NCBI GenBank assembly: GCA_020747065.1
Contig: JAGMVK010000003.1
Location: forward strand, 1,922,001 to 1,986,000
Reading direction: 5' to 3'
Origin: Cadophora sp. MPI-SDFR-AT-0126
Taxonomy: Eukaryota; Ascomycota; Leotiomycetes; Helotiales; Ploettnerulaceae
Length of the DNA stretch: 64,000 bases
Both the position numbers and the translations under genes were made by a program. Shown one piece after another: positions 23,409 to 35,308 of the stretch. Position 1 is the first letter of the stretch. Each line of letters starts with the position of its first letter. Below the pieces are notes generated by a model. That model was not told where the DNA came from and ran no database searches. It saw nothing but the letters and a program-made list of their open reading frames with translations.

Positions 23409-26400
23409 ATGCCCAAAGCCTCAAAAGACCGTCATAGACGGGAGCATCACCACACTTCGAAAGATCCATATCGTCAAGTTCACAAGGATCCCTTGAGAGC
23501 GGAAGCTCATCCGAAGCCGACTCCACCTGCGAAGCTGCCCAAAAACAGTCTGGGAGCGGTTTTGAGCGGAGATGATGATTATGTTCGAAGATGGCTTGCA
23601 CAAACCGAAAGCGATACCAATCAAAACATTGCTCTCGTAAGGCGAGATGCCACTTCAAGTAAGTATCTGTTCAGATACTTCCCATTCTCGAAACGAACCC
23701 CTCTTGCTGACATCCAATTCTCAGAACAAGACAGAGCAGCACATGCAAGCCTCCCATCCCGTCACATCCCCTCCAACTCGGTAAATGTTTCTGCGCCGTT
23801 AGCAAGAAAGAGGGGGCGTGGTTCATCATCAGATAGCTCGCTCTTGCAGGTACCAATCAGGCCCCAATCACAACAGTCGACGCGGCTTGAACCCATGCCT
23901 CTGATGGTGAGGCAACTAGAGATCCAGTCAACTCCGCCCCGGAAGAAGCAGAGGCTTGCCTCATCAGATTCTGGAGTGTCCAGTCACTTAGCGTCGCCAG
24001 CGCCTCCCAAGGAGACTTTTGAAAAGCGGCCCCGGCACAAGACACGTGAAGACAAATATGAGCCTAAGAAAAAGGAGAAGGAGGAGAAGAATAGAGTTAG
24101 CGAGGGGAAGTCTAGTAGGAAAAAGCGAGAGAAAAGCGGTGACCGCAGAAAAGCAGCCAAGAAAGCCGGAGATGAGTTGATCCAAAACTTTAGTTCTAAG
24201 AATATTGCCCAAGATCGTCTCACTGTGAGTACTCCAGCGGTCAGAAATAGAAGACAATTAACAGCTCTAGATTCGGCCCTCCAATGGTCTCGGATTGTTC
24301 AACAATGGCCGAGCTTCATCGCCAGCGAGACGTCGAGGGCGTAAGTATTCCTTACCATGCAGGAGATGGTCATTCTGATCTGTCGTAGTACCAGATCTCG
24401 CTTTCTCTGAAATGGAGTTTCTTCAACATTCAAGATCGAATCAGCATAGCGGGAAAGAGAACCCTGTGGTTTCGAGGTCTCGTGAAAAGGAGAGGAAGAA
24501 AGCATCAAGAGCGCAAGACGAGATATCAACCTTTTTCGGACCGAACAGGGCACCTTTACAGGATGTTTCGTCCAATCGAAGCGGACCATCGGTGGATGTT
24601 GTCAAGAAAGGCCCAAATGTATACACCAGGCAACTGGACTATGAACGGGATGGGACGAAGCGTAGAGTCTCAGAGGCTATTGACTCTCGATCTGAGACAA
24701 GCAGAGGATCCGAAGTGGCCGGGCGTTCATTCGATAGACACCAAGTTGGCCACAATTATGATCCTTCGCCGGAAGTGAATCGTTCCATCAACATTCTTGG
24801 CTCTACAAGCAGAGTTTCTGGCAACGCTACCACCTATGTTTCATGGTCTGAAAGTCAGAGGTCTCCTGTCTCCACACCACATCACGACAATTTTGATCAA
24901 AGAAATATAAGTCTAACCCCTGAATCCGTCCGGCGTTCACTTGAAAAGACTGGCATCTTCAGCGGTACGGGTATTGGAAGGACCCTAAGCTCACATTGGA
25001 CGAACAGACCACCGGGTGTGTACGGAATACGAGATCTGATGGCCGCCCAAGACACTCGATGCGGGAATTCGAGTGACCTTATGTCCACAGAGCTTACCGG
25101 CTCCTCAGGATCTGTGCTTGAAAATCCCCCAAACCACCAGCAGGACAGAGACAGAGTATCACCAGACTTGTCGAGGCGCAAGGCTCGAGATGTTCTTCCA
25201 GCGCGGCAGAAGCGAGCAGACCAGGCCCTTTCGACAGATCAGAACGAATCAGTCGATCAACAAGGTACGAGCCGAAAGCGTATTTTCATTGAGCATTTTG
25301 ATCCTGCGCTTGGCTGGCGTGAGGACCCAAACATTGGCCAATGTAGCCAGCAAACATCTGCTGCGACGATGAGGCCAAAAGACTCTCACATTCCCCCACC
25401 TACACCTCTCACCCGTGAAGAGATCGCAAGGACAGCCCGAATCAAAATTCCAAAGCGACCATCAACAACAGTACCTGTTCTTCCAGACACACGCAATGAG
25501 ACACGACTACCTTTCGAAGTCGAAGAGGACCGAAGAATCCCAATGCTTAAGACTGATGGCGGGCATCCAGTATGGCAGGAATCACACCGCGCCACCAGCC
25601 CAAGGGTGTCTGTCAACTCAATTCAAAGACCATTAATGAGTAGAGCATCAAATCCGACTCTTCCAACAATATACGAAGATACTGAGGAACAAGCTGCTAG
25701 CCATGGTGCAGCACCTTTGCCGGAAAACCAACCGGGCTCGCAAATTGGTCCTCAGGCAAGCCAGTCTCGCTTAAACATGGACTGGAACAACACTCCAATC
25801 CGTGTTGAAAGTCAACTTCAACGACAAGACCAAGGAAGCTGCTATCATGCGGAACACACGATCAACCAAGGAGAATATTTGGGTGGCAGAAATGTGACCT
25901 ATCTTGGTTTGCCTATGACAGGGGCCTGGTTGGGTACTTCTTCGAATACCACATCCATTGCACATGGCAGTCTGCGGCCCATAGCTGGAGGCCAATCACT
26001 ATATGTACGACAGATGCAGCAGCCACCCACATTTTCCCAACGCGACTATAATGGTTCGAGCAGTGCTGTGGGTGAGGCATCTTGGAAACCCTCAAGCGTT
26101 GCGTCGCTCGCTTATGATGGGAAATATGGATACGGGCATCAGCAACGTAGGGAGGACTTGGCCGAGAACGCGTACGCGATTGATCAAAGCAACGATCCAG
26201 GAGTGTGTCAAACATATGAACAAGGTCTTAATGATGTGCATGAGGATTGTTATAACGAGCTTGGCAGCTGGAATGCCGAAATACGTGATGTCGACCCGAG
26301 CTTTCATGATATGCGAGAGGATCAGAATCATGTATATTTTGATCACGAACACATTGCCCCGGAGCATTTTGCAGCACCGCATCCAGAGTCGTACCACGGT

Positions 26401-26472
26401 ATCGAATACGATGAGTATGAGCCCCTAGCGGTTACTCATCAGAATGGATCTTGGCAGTCCCGGCATTTCTGA
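23409..26472 (+). CDS. Large basic disordered protein of unknown function with a PIP-box motif
   Basis: Four exons give 967 aa: 23409-23658, 23725-24224, 24271-24340 and 24389-26472. I do not recognise the family. The protein is hydrophilic and probably nuclear: a His/Arg/Lys-rich N-terminus (KDRHRREHHHTSKD), an RKKQR patch, then a Lys/Glu-rich segment (KKKEKEEKNRVSEGKSSRKK). Splicing across two short introns builds a dense block around residues 252-285 (SNGLGLFNNGRASSPARRRG, then LPDLAFSEMEFL) that looks conserved. Residues 316-323 are QDEISTFF, a perfect PCNA-interacting-protein box in a basic setting. The C-terminal 600 residues are low-complexity, ending acidic and aromatic. Intron 1 (66 nt) is open in frame, so it could be retained. 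Confidence 0.8.
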
Positions 26473-26690
26473 TATACTATCGTTTGGCTTGGAAGTACAA
26501 TGATGTGCGTTGAGCATGCGTACTTTTAGATATTAGCCCGTAGTTATTCCACAATCAATGTCCATATAACGCCATACAAACATCTTCTCTTGAAAGCAGA
26601 TGAAGACAACAGCTTCATATACGAGCATTTTAACCTGGGGATTTATGTTCCGTGGCTCAGTAGCTATACAACTCCTCTCCATCACACACT

Positions 26691-27801
26691 CTACTCCGGT
26701 TCCTGCCCCTTCCACTTCTCTCTCATCTCCTCCACATCAAATCCACACCTATCCGCCCTAGCAACAACACTCCTCGCCTTTCCCACAACCGGGGCATCAA
26801 TCATCTTCCCATCTAGCGTCCACGCCCCCCTGCCCTCCCTGTCCGCCTTCTCATCCGCAACTACCACCCTAACAGCCCACTCTACCTCATCCTTCCCTGG
26901 CGCAAATTCCCTCTGCACAACCTCCACCTGACTTGGATGAATACACTGCTTGCCATTGAAACCTAGTCCCCGCCCTTGCACACACTCCTCTTGGAGCCTC
27001 CTGAACCCCTCGTCGCCTCGGAAACTAGTACAAACCAAATCGATGGTTGAGGGGAGAGAGTATGCTCGCGCGGCTGTCACGATTGCGGAGCGCGCATAGA
27101 GGAATTCGGTCAGTGAGGGTGTTCTCGTCAGCGAGAGATCGAGAGCGAAGTCCTCTGCTGCGAAGATCAGGCCGCTGAGGTAGGGGGAGGAGGCGCAGAT
27201 GGAGGAGAGGTTCATTATCGCTTCGGCGCTTTCGATGAGCGCTATGATCTTGACTGGTTCTTTTTGTCCACTTTCTTCCCCCTTTCCGCCTGCTGAACTC
27301 TGATGTCGAGACGGTAACTGATGTCTCAATACATCCGTCACGAAGTGTAGATCCGACGCTCTGTTTACTTTCGGTACGACGATCGCGTCGAGATGCTTGG
27401 CTTGTAGTACTGTTGTCAGGTCGTCGAGGGCGAGACCTGATGATACGGCGTTTATGCGGACGGAGAGCTCATTTATGTTGGAGGGTCGGGTTGGGGAGGA
27501 GAGGAATTCTAGGAGGGATTTTCGGGCGGTGGGTTTTTGGGAGGGGGTTACGCTGTCTTCGAGGTCGTAGGAGACGGTGTCAAGGGGTGGGAGGGTCAGG
27601 GACTTTTGCAGGAATTTAGGGGAAGATGCTGGGACTGGAGGAGCGAATTAGTTTATGCACTTTTCTGATTGTATGTGTATATGTTGGGAAGTTGAGGGTA
27701 GGAGTGACTATTGTTTGTTTGAAGATCGGGGAGGAGAGCTTAGACATGGAGGGGTCGGTACCATATAAGAGAGCACGGCGGAGGATACTGGATGTGGACA
27801 T
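26691..27801 (-). CDS. CitE/CLYBL-like lyase (HpcH/HpaI aldolase family)
   Basis: Two exons (27762-27801 and 26691-27634) give 327 aa, the usual length for citrate-lyase beta-like proteins. After MSTSSILRRALLYVPASSPKF come the family signatures: LDTVSYDLEDSV, RINAVSSGL, VVPKVN, ALIESAEAI (a metal-binding Glu region), IFAAEDFALDL (metal-binding Asp/Glu) and GFNGKQCIHPSQ near the end. Mammalian CLYBL is a mitochondrial malate/citramalyl-CoA enzyme; here the N-terminus is basic and Ser-rich and could be a short targeting peptide. The exact substrate is not deducible. TVP23 starts 303 bp away on the other strand. Confidence 0.9.
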
Positions 27802-28104
27802 ATTGCAGGTATCAATTGGATATCATCAGAGACTTGTAACAGATTCAACAGACACCCATTCGTGATTGAGGGCTGTATGTTGAATATGCATCATTGACAT
27901 GGTTGACCCCTCGTCGGAAATAAAGATAAGCTCGGTACATCACAGCAAGGCTACCGATCAGCCTCCTGCTAGCCGTCTTGGCAAACAGGGGGTCCAGCTT
28001 CTGTAGCTTCTTCGAGCTGAGACCCTACCCTCAGCCATACGCGGCTCTGCTCCCAGCATCACTTTCAACATCCCACCCTCTCAACATCTCAGCAACGACC
28101 AACA
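27802..28104. promoter_or_regulatory. Shared divergent promoter region (CLYBL-like / TVP23)
   Basis: 303 bp separate the two start codons. The stretch before TVP23 is pyrimidine-rich (CCACCCTCTCAACATCTCAG). No specific factor site is recognised. Confidence 0.4.
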
Positions 28105-28941
28105 ATGGAGGGAAGTCAAGTACCGCAGGGCTCGTTGAGCTGGAGATTATCCTCACATCCTATCACGCTGCTGTGTTTCCTCGGGTTCCGAATATGTGAG
28201 TGTTAATTACCTGCTGATGTGGCCTGAAAAGGAATGAATGAAGGGTGAAGACAGAGCTGACGAGAGGTCTCTGCAGCGAGTTTACTGGTGTATCTCTTTG
28301 GACTGCTCTTCACGAAGAATTTGTATGTTAAATTCCGTTTCTCTGCCACTTCAGAGGACCTTGCGACCAGACTCGAGTCGCCTGGACGCCAAATCACTGT
28401 ACTGTACAAGGTCGCTAACACTCTCTATGCAGCGTCCTAATCTTCATCATCACCATTCTCCTCCTCGCAGCCGATTTCTACTACCTCAAGAACATCGCTG
28501 GGCGGCGCCTCGTCGGCCTACGGTGGTGGAACGAAGTTGACCCACAAACAGGAGACTCACATTGGGTATTTGAGTCGTCGGATCCCTCCGTCAAAGTCAT
28601 AAATGCAACAGATAGCCGCTTCTTCTGGATTGCGCTGTACTCGCAGCCATTGCTCTGGGTGGCGCTGGCTTTTGTGGCTATTTTCAGCTTTGAGTTTATT
28701 TGGTTGACGCTGGTTGGTAGGTGGAGCGTTTTCTCAACTGTGGTACTGCGCGATTGTGAGGGATTTGGGCTGACGGAATGTAGCTATTGCACTCAGTTTG
28801 ACGATCACGAATACCCTAGCTTTCTCGAGATGTGATAAGTTTGGACAGGCATCGAATATGGCCGGAAGTGCGATGTACTCTGGGGGTATTGCTGGGAATC
28901 TGGCGAGTGGTATGATTGGGAGGTTCTTCTCAAGGGTTTGA
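28105..28941 (+). CDS. TVP23: Golgi membrane protein TVP23
   Basis: Four exons give 192 aa: 28105-28195, 28277-28322, 28433-28716 and 28784-28941. The spliced protein starts [19 protein letters not shown] and contains TVP23/FAM18 signatures: [63 protein letters not shown], and near the end [15 protein letters not shown]. Four hydrophobic segments match the family's four helices. TVP23 proteins reside in late Golgi vesicles and act with the YIP1-family proteins in traffic. Exon 2 is 46 nt. The protein ends FFSRV, close to the usual C-terminus. Confidence 0.94.
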
Positions 28942-29430
28942 AAGGACTCCTTGTTAATGGGAGAACGAGGAGTTGGAAGAAAGATGTATGTTACTTGTGA
29001 CAACAGGCGGGTGGACTTCTAAGGGCCGGGTTTGGGTGATTAGAACTGTCTTCAGCGACATGGTATGTGTACTTTTCTGCTATAGTTTCGGAGAATTGCG
29101 AAACCCAATTGAAGCATCTTTCGTGACTATTCTGCGTTTAGAGAGCAGGCTAGGAGGGTGGTGACTGCTTGTTTCAAGGATACTTATCCTTCATTCCGGA
29201 AACGCGACGATGGAATAGAATCACAGCTGGGGCAAACTTCAAACAAGAGATGACATGTCACTCGGCATTTTTGGATTCTTGTTCAATCCGAACTGCATCC
29301 TGCCTGGAGAGTGTCCGAGTTGCTCACTTCCGAATGATACTCTCCATTGCAAAGCCTTGCGAATTGACTACAATCCACATCTGACATGCCGTTTCAAGGA
29401 AACAGTAGCCCACCATCTCTTCTACTAGAA
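28942..29430. other. Convergent intergenic region
   Basis: 489 bp between the 3' ends of TVP23 (+) and the kinase gene (-). No gene, repeat or hairpin of note. Confidence 0.45.
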
Positions 29431-32382
29431 TCAGTTTATGCTCAACCTTGCTCGGTGCCAGACGGCTCTTTTCCCGCTTGTGCTTCCAGCAAGCGATCCG
29501 TGTCCTATTGAGCCAGTCTGAAAGTATTTCTCCCTATTCGGTCGGAATCTTCGATAGGTGTATCCCAAGAATGCACCACGCTTTCTCAACTCCAAAACCT
29601 TTGGCGATGTATCCTTGTCTCTCAGCAATCGATCTCTGGGTCTCTTTTTCTCCTTACGTCCATAATGTTTGACAAAAGCCTTGAGGTACTCCTTTTGCTC
29701 ATCACACATTGCGAATGCATCTATCTCGCGCTCGACCTTTCTCAATTTTATTGAGTCATGAGGGCGTTCAACAAAGCTCTTTGCTAAAACCTGAATTTCT
29801 CGATTGAAAGGCCTGAGAGCGTCCGAAATCTCGTCCTGCGTCGGGGGTGGCCCAGATATGGACTCAGAAAAGTCTGAAATTGGATCCTCCTCATCGAAGT
29901 AGTGCGTGTCATCGACAGACTTGATATTAGGAACAAAAGGCGGCACCATCATGTGGAGGCGATCCCACTGGATATCTCTGAACCATTTATGAGCCTTGAT
30001 TTCGTCGGCATCGTTAGGAAAAACATAGCGGCCAGCATAGTCCTGAACATGGTGTGATGTCGAAGGATGATCCTTCATTCTATATCGTCTGGAACAAAGT
30101 CTGGTGCCTTTGTCTTGAATGATGCTTCGAATGAGATCTTGACATCGCTTACTAACGATCGGCTTGTGAGGAAAGCTGAACGTATTTTTGTGGTCCTGCA
30201 TTGATCAGTTCCGATCATGAAAGCTAGTGAGAGTAATCCCTTACCAGAATATTGAGTTTCGTTTGCTGTCTTCCACCTTCTTCAGCGAGAAACGGAGTAT
30301 GACCGTACAAGCACTGAGATGTTATTGAAGTGCCAAAATGTCTTGAAAACTGGCTTACCTCGTACAGAATTACTGCAACGCTCCACCAGTCACACCGGGC
30401 ATCATACAGATCTCCCCGCACCACTTCAGGAGCCATGTATTGGCTGGTTCCCACGACAGATCTGGCCAGTGTCCTGTTACCATAACGGTTCCGCCAATTG
30501 AGGATTCCCTCGCTGTCCGTGCCATTAGACGATGTCCGCTCATGTCGTTTGTCTTTTCCAGTGTTTGTGTTGTGGGCAAGCAGTCGACCCTCTTTCATGT
30601 CGATACTATCACCATCGACATTAATTCCCAACTTGGACAGAAGAGAATAGCGGTGATTGTTGAAGTATCCCTGGTCATGGGACCAGTGGCCATCAAATGC
30701 TAGGCCAAAGTCCGATATTTTCAGATGCCCGGATGCTGAGATGAGAAAATTATCTGGCTTAACGTCTCGATGAATCCAGCGAAGTGAGTGGGCCTCTTCA
30801 ATGCAGACAATCATCTCAGCAATATACCACTTTGTGACGGATTCTGAAAGCACGTTGTCTCGAATCAGAAGACCCAAGAAATCACCGCCAGGCATATACT
30901 CCATAACAAGGTACAAGTTGTTCAGATCCTGGAAGCTTGCAATGAGTGGTACGACCCTGTATTTGTAAGCCACTACTTTCAGGTATGCATAGAGAATTAT
31001 TTGATGGTATGGATATTTGGCTGTCTATGACTTACCAACGAGAGCCTTCTGCAGCAACCAGGAAATCCCGCTCTGCCCGAAGATGCCCTTCTTGACTATT
31101 ACGCAGCATATCAGATTTCCGAATAACTTTCATGGCGTAGATCTCTCGTTTCTTCTCTGGGTTACACGAAGTGCTGTTATCGACTTTTTCTCTGACCAGA
31201 CGGACGACCCCAAAACTGCCTTTTCCGAGGACTTTCACGACTTCGTAGCGAGAACTGGTGATGTCTTTGCCTCTCAGCGCCTTCCCAGTCCGTACTTTCA
31301 TGACCCGTGTCTCTCGAAGATGATCCTGGGGAAGGTATGGTTAGTGATTCCAAGAACACGGGTGTGTGACAGCGAGCATAAAGCATATCTCCAGATGGTA
31401 TTGCTGCATCCACACGAGAGCCACTTACAGTCTCATCCTGAGCCCATGCTCGGCGCTTCTCGTCTTGCTCTGCCGGTGACAAATTGAGCTCGTGGTAGAG
31501 GGCACCTTCCAATTGCCTTCGGCGAATAGAGCGGGGAGTCAACGCCCCAGAGGTTGCATGGTTATAGTGGGTTTCGAAAAACACTTTGGCTGCGGCAGCT
31601 CGTTCGACCGTGACAATAGCTGGGACAAATGTCATTATTCAGTAACATGTTGAAATGTGAAAGTGGAATTGGATTGTTGGTCGTACTTGGTACAGGTTCT
31701 GGTGTCTCCTGACTCTCCACAATGGGTGCTAGAATTGGGATCTCATTTGAGCAGCAATCCCCGGTCATGATTTGTTTTGTGACCATCTTCCTGTTTTCAG
31801 ATGAATGTTGCGAAACGATTTTGGACTTTGAAGAGAACTTGGAGTCAAGTGAGGTCTTGCCCGTTGATTCCCCCGGTCTAGGCATGGACGACTTGCCACT
31901 ATTCCGGCTGGACTCTGTGCTGGTCGAAGGTGAGCCCTCTGGAGTTGTCTCCGCAACGCACCTATCCAGCGATATCAAGCTTGGTCGACTTTTAAATTGT
32001 GTCCGATGTATAACAGTTGGCTCTTCTTGGGGTTTGAGGATCGCAGCAGCAGAAAATCTTCGGGCTGGGCTCAGGGGAGGCGATATTTCGGCGACAGAGG
32101 CAGCGGATACTGTTATGTTCTGTTACTTTGGACAGTATCAAAACTAGGCGGGTACTTACCACTGTTTCTCAATGAGCGTAAGGCCGTGATCAGCTTCGAG
32201 CCGTGCCTTCGAAGCTTGGATGGTCGACCATTATCCTCGGGCGAGGTTGGAGGAGTAAGCATTGCACACTTGCTTGGGACTCTATTGACTGTCCCATGCT
32301 CTGAAAGTGCTTCAGGTGCCTCTATCTCTGGACTCATCGAGCCTGGCCTGTCACCACCAGTCTTGCTGTGTACCCTCTTCAT
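29431..32382 (-). CDS. NDR-type AGC serine/threonine kinase
   Basis: Seven exons give 852 aa: 32160-32382, 31687-32109, 31429-31619, 31036-31325, 30359-30956, 30245-30313 and 29431-30195. A disordered Ser/Pro-rich N-terminus of about 215 residues is followed by an NDR N-terminal (MOB-binding) region, TIVTVERAAAAKVFFETHYN with RRAWAQDETDHLRETRVMK. The kinase domain has VLGKGSFG, YAMKVIRK, IHRDVKPDN, SDFGLAF, a long NDR-style insert, VVGTSQYMAPEV and WWSVAVILYE. The tail holds a hydrophobic motif FLGYTYRRF with the candidate phospho-Thr. This fits an NDR/LATS relative, perhaps of the fission yeast Ppk33/Ppk35 type, rather than Cbk1/Cot-1 itself. The 45-nt intron before CLYGHTPF is open in frame. 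Confidence 0.88.
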
Positions 32383-33027
32383 GTTACAGATTGATGTCGT
32401 TGCTTTTGGTCACGGGTTGGCAGTGCAAGGACTGGTGCCGAGGCAAGAGACTGGACTTTCCTGCTTTAATGTAAGAACTATTGATAATGGATAAATGATG
32501 TTGCCGACGAAGCGATGGTGTTGATAGTACCAAACTCGGTGAGCTGTGCTAGAACTAAGAGGAAACACTTGTTGTGACCACAATCTTAGTGTCCCTGCCA
32601 TATTCATAGATGCCCACTCGCCCCCAAGGAAGGTGCAAACAGCACTCCCATCCACAAGTCCAGCAGACATCACCGGCATGATTAACATGATTTTCATTTA
32701 CTAACGACGGAGCCTCGGTGCACAGAAAAGAGAAAATCAGCTTTTGCCAAATACGCCTGTAATGCAAATCCCTTGACCCAAATCGCATTCCTGCTTCCCA
32801 TCCCAACGAAGACAGTTCATCACAGAGCCACGAAGGTCGGATTTATGCAAAAGAAACGGTATGGCGCCATACAAGGGAAGGAAGAAAATTAAACAGCCAA
32901 CTCGCTGCATGAGAGGTGTGTAGGAATTGTACAGCGGAGAGGAGTCGACAAGCAAAGCTTCCGCCTCAACATTCGCAAAAGGTCAACAGAAAACATGCTC
33001 AACACGAACGAAGCATCCGTGTCAAGT
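32383..33027. other. Intergenic (kinase upstream, FKBP downstream)
   Basis: About 645 bp containing the kinase promoter and leader and the FKBP 3' end. Only short frames in every direction. Confidence 0.45.
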
Positions 33028-34822
33028 TTACTTGATTTCCAACAACTTGACGTCGAAGATGAGTGTGCTGTTTCCGGGGATACCAGGAACACCTTTGCTG
33101 CCGTAGGCGAGGCTTGCGGGTATGGTAAGTCTGCGCTCGCCACCGACCGACATACCAGCAACACCAATATCCCATCCCTTAATAACCTCACCAGCTCCGA
33201 GCTTGAAGGAGAAAGGCTTGCCCTTCTTGTTCGCTGCAAGGCTGTCAGTAATGGGGCACATCAAGAGATGAATCAAGACTTACAGTCAAAGACCTTTCCA
33301 TCCTCGAGCTTGCCAATATAACGCATGCCGACCTTGTTGCCCTTCTTGCAGGCTGGGCCAGTGCCGAGCTTCTTGTCATCGCATTTCACACCTTGGACCA
33401 TCTTGACACCTAGAGTGGCCTTTCCCTTAGCATCTGGTGCGGCAGCCTTGGCCTTCTCAGCAGAACCGGTTGGGCCCTGTTCAAGGTTCTTTGCGAACTG
33501 AACCTTCTTGTCAGATTTGTCAGACTTGGCAGCAGGGCTTTCCTTGACATCTGCCTTCTTCAACTCATCAGCCTTGACAGCAGCAGCTTCGCCATTGTTC
33601 TTCTTAAGTTTCTTAAGTTGCTTCTTGCTCAGCTTCTGCTCATCAGCGGAGTCAGGCTTCAGGCTCTTGGCCATGATATCGTCGAGCGAAGCCCCCTCCT
33701 CGATCTCATCGGCGGAGCGCTTGTTCTTACCCTTCTTCTCAGCACTGACAAGCTTTGGAGCCTCCTCATCCTCAGAGTCGATCTCAGTGACGCGAGGGTT
33801 TTCAAGAGTATCAAGATCATCACTTTCATCATCGTCCATCTCGATCTCAAGCTCATCCTCATCAGGAGACAAATCATAATCCTCATCATCCTCTTCATCG
33901 TCAGAGTCGTAGACTTCGTGGTGGTGATTGTGACCATCTTCTTGGGGGATAACGTAGTTGCCAGTAAGGTAGATGGTGTGGGTACCAGACACCTTGAAGA
34001 AGACACGCTCATGCTCACCAATGGTGATGTCGAGGGGTTGTTGGAAGTTCTAATGCAAGTTAGCATGCTGGTCATCTAAGCCCATCGCCGAAGAGCATGC
34101 CTTGGTTGTGTCAAGAGTGCAGAGAACAAATTCCTCGACCTCGATATCCTCAGAGTCATCATCACTGTCCTCCTCGCTCTCCTCATCATCGCCAGTGGCC
34201 TTGTCCTTTCCCTTCTTGCTGACTTTCCCATTCGCACCGTTGGGCGCATCCTCCATTTCCTCATCAGAAGCTCCGCCGAGGGAGTCCATGAGTTGTTGAA
34301 GAGCAGCAGCTTTTCTAGCCTTCTTTGACTTTGCTGGATCGCTTGGACCTCCGTTCTCCTCCTCCTCATCGGACTCACTTTCCTCGGAATCACTCTCAGC
34401 AAGCAGAGCGCGCATATACTCCTCGGAATCCTCATCGTCCTCGGATCCATCAGGTTGGCGGATGAGCTTCAAGGTAGCACGAGGAGCCACTCCTTCGACA
34501 GTTGCCTCAGCATCAGCAGGTGCGCTGGGGTCAATGGCAGCCATTGTGATGCGGAACTGCGCATAATTAGATTAGCTTCAATTTGTTACGCTGCTCAAGT
34601 CCTGCTTTGGGAACCTTGCGCTTTGCGGAACTCTCGCAAACTTTCGAGCAGAGCAGGGTGTAATTTGGAAAACTTACGGTAGCTGGGAAGTCAGCAATGG
34701 CAGGAATAATAATATCTCCAGGGGGGACCTGAAGGCCATAAGTGGCAACTGTTGTTCAGGTTAGTTTTACTTCGTGAACAAGAAGATTTGATGGAGATGG
34801 AGTTACCTGGTAGAAGAGACAT
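33028..34822 (-). CDS. FPR4: Nucleolar-type FKBP peptidyl-prolyl isomerase (FPR3/FPR4-like)
   Basis: Five exons give 504 aa: 34807-34822, 34678-34748, 34101-34556, 33284-34049 and 33028-33233. The N-terminus ([16 protein letters not shown]) opens the nucleoplasmin-like domain, with [16 protein letters not shown] and [14 protein letters not shown]. Long acidic Asp/Glu/Ser tracts and a Lys-rich stretch follow. The C-terminal FKBP domain runs from [18 protein letters not shown] through [16 protein letters not shown] to [16 protein letters not shown]. Yeast Fpr3/Fpr4 are histone chaperones that isomerise prolines in histone tails. The intron at 34050-34100 starts with GC instead of GT (AAG/GCATGC) and has a TGCTAAC branch point. 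Exon 1 is only 16 nt. Confidence 0.93.
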
Positions 34823-35308
34823 CTCGTCTGCTGTTGAAGTGTTCTTCTTGTGAAACAAGGAGAAGAATCAAGCGTTTATAATTGACTACTTAGCTTGAGG
34901 AATCCTGTGTGAGGAGCAGGATTTGTGGTGTTTGAAGAAAAAAGAAAAGCGGTGTCTAGCAGAAGATTTCTCGAGGCGAGGACGAGCTTCAAGATCTCTT
35001 TTTTTCCTCCAGCGGGCACTAAGCACGCTAAGATAGCTAATCGCCCCGCCGACCGTCACGTGCGGGCAGGGGTGTTCAGGCACACCAATGTTGATGGTAG
35101 CAATGAGCAATGCGGATTGCTTCATCTTTGTCCTTGTTTGTCAGACTTTGATACTTCTCTTATTACACAGACGAATTCTATCTCTAAATGGGAAGCAATG
35201 GCGCCCGTCATATTATTCAGTATCCTTTATTACACACTAGTATTCATGTAGCAAAAATGAGAACCGCCTTTCCAGGATCCGGAATTACCAATCAGTACCT
35301 GTCTTCAT
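34823..35308. other. Intergenic (FKBP upstream, DJ-1 downstream)
   Basis: 486 bp holding the FKBP promoter side and the DJ-1-like 3' end. Nothing else recognised. Confidence 0.45.

Noticed and set aside
33508..34079. Plus-strand Ser/Leu-rich frames
   Set aside because: Antisense shadows of the acidic Asp/Glu/Ser tracts of the FKBP gene.
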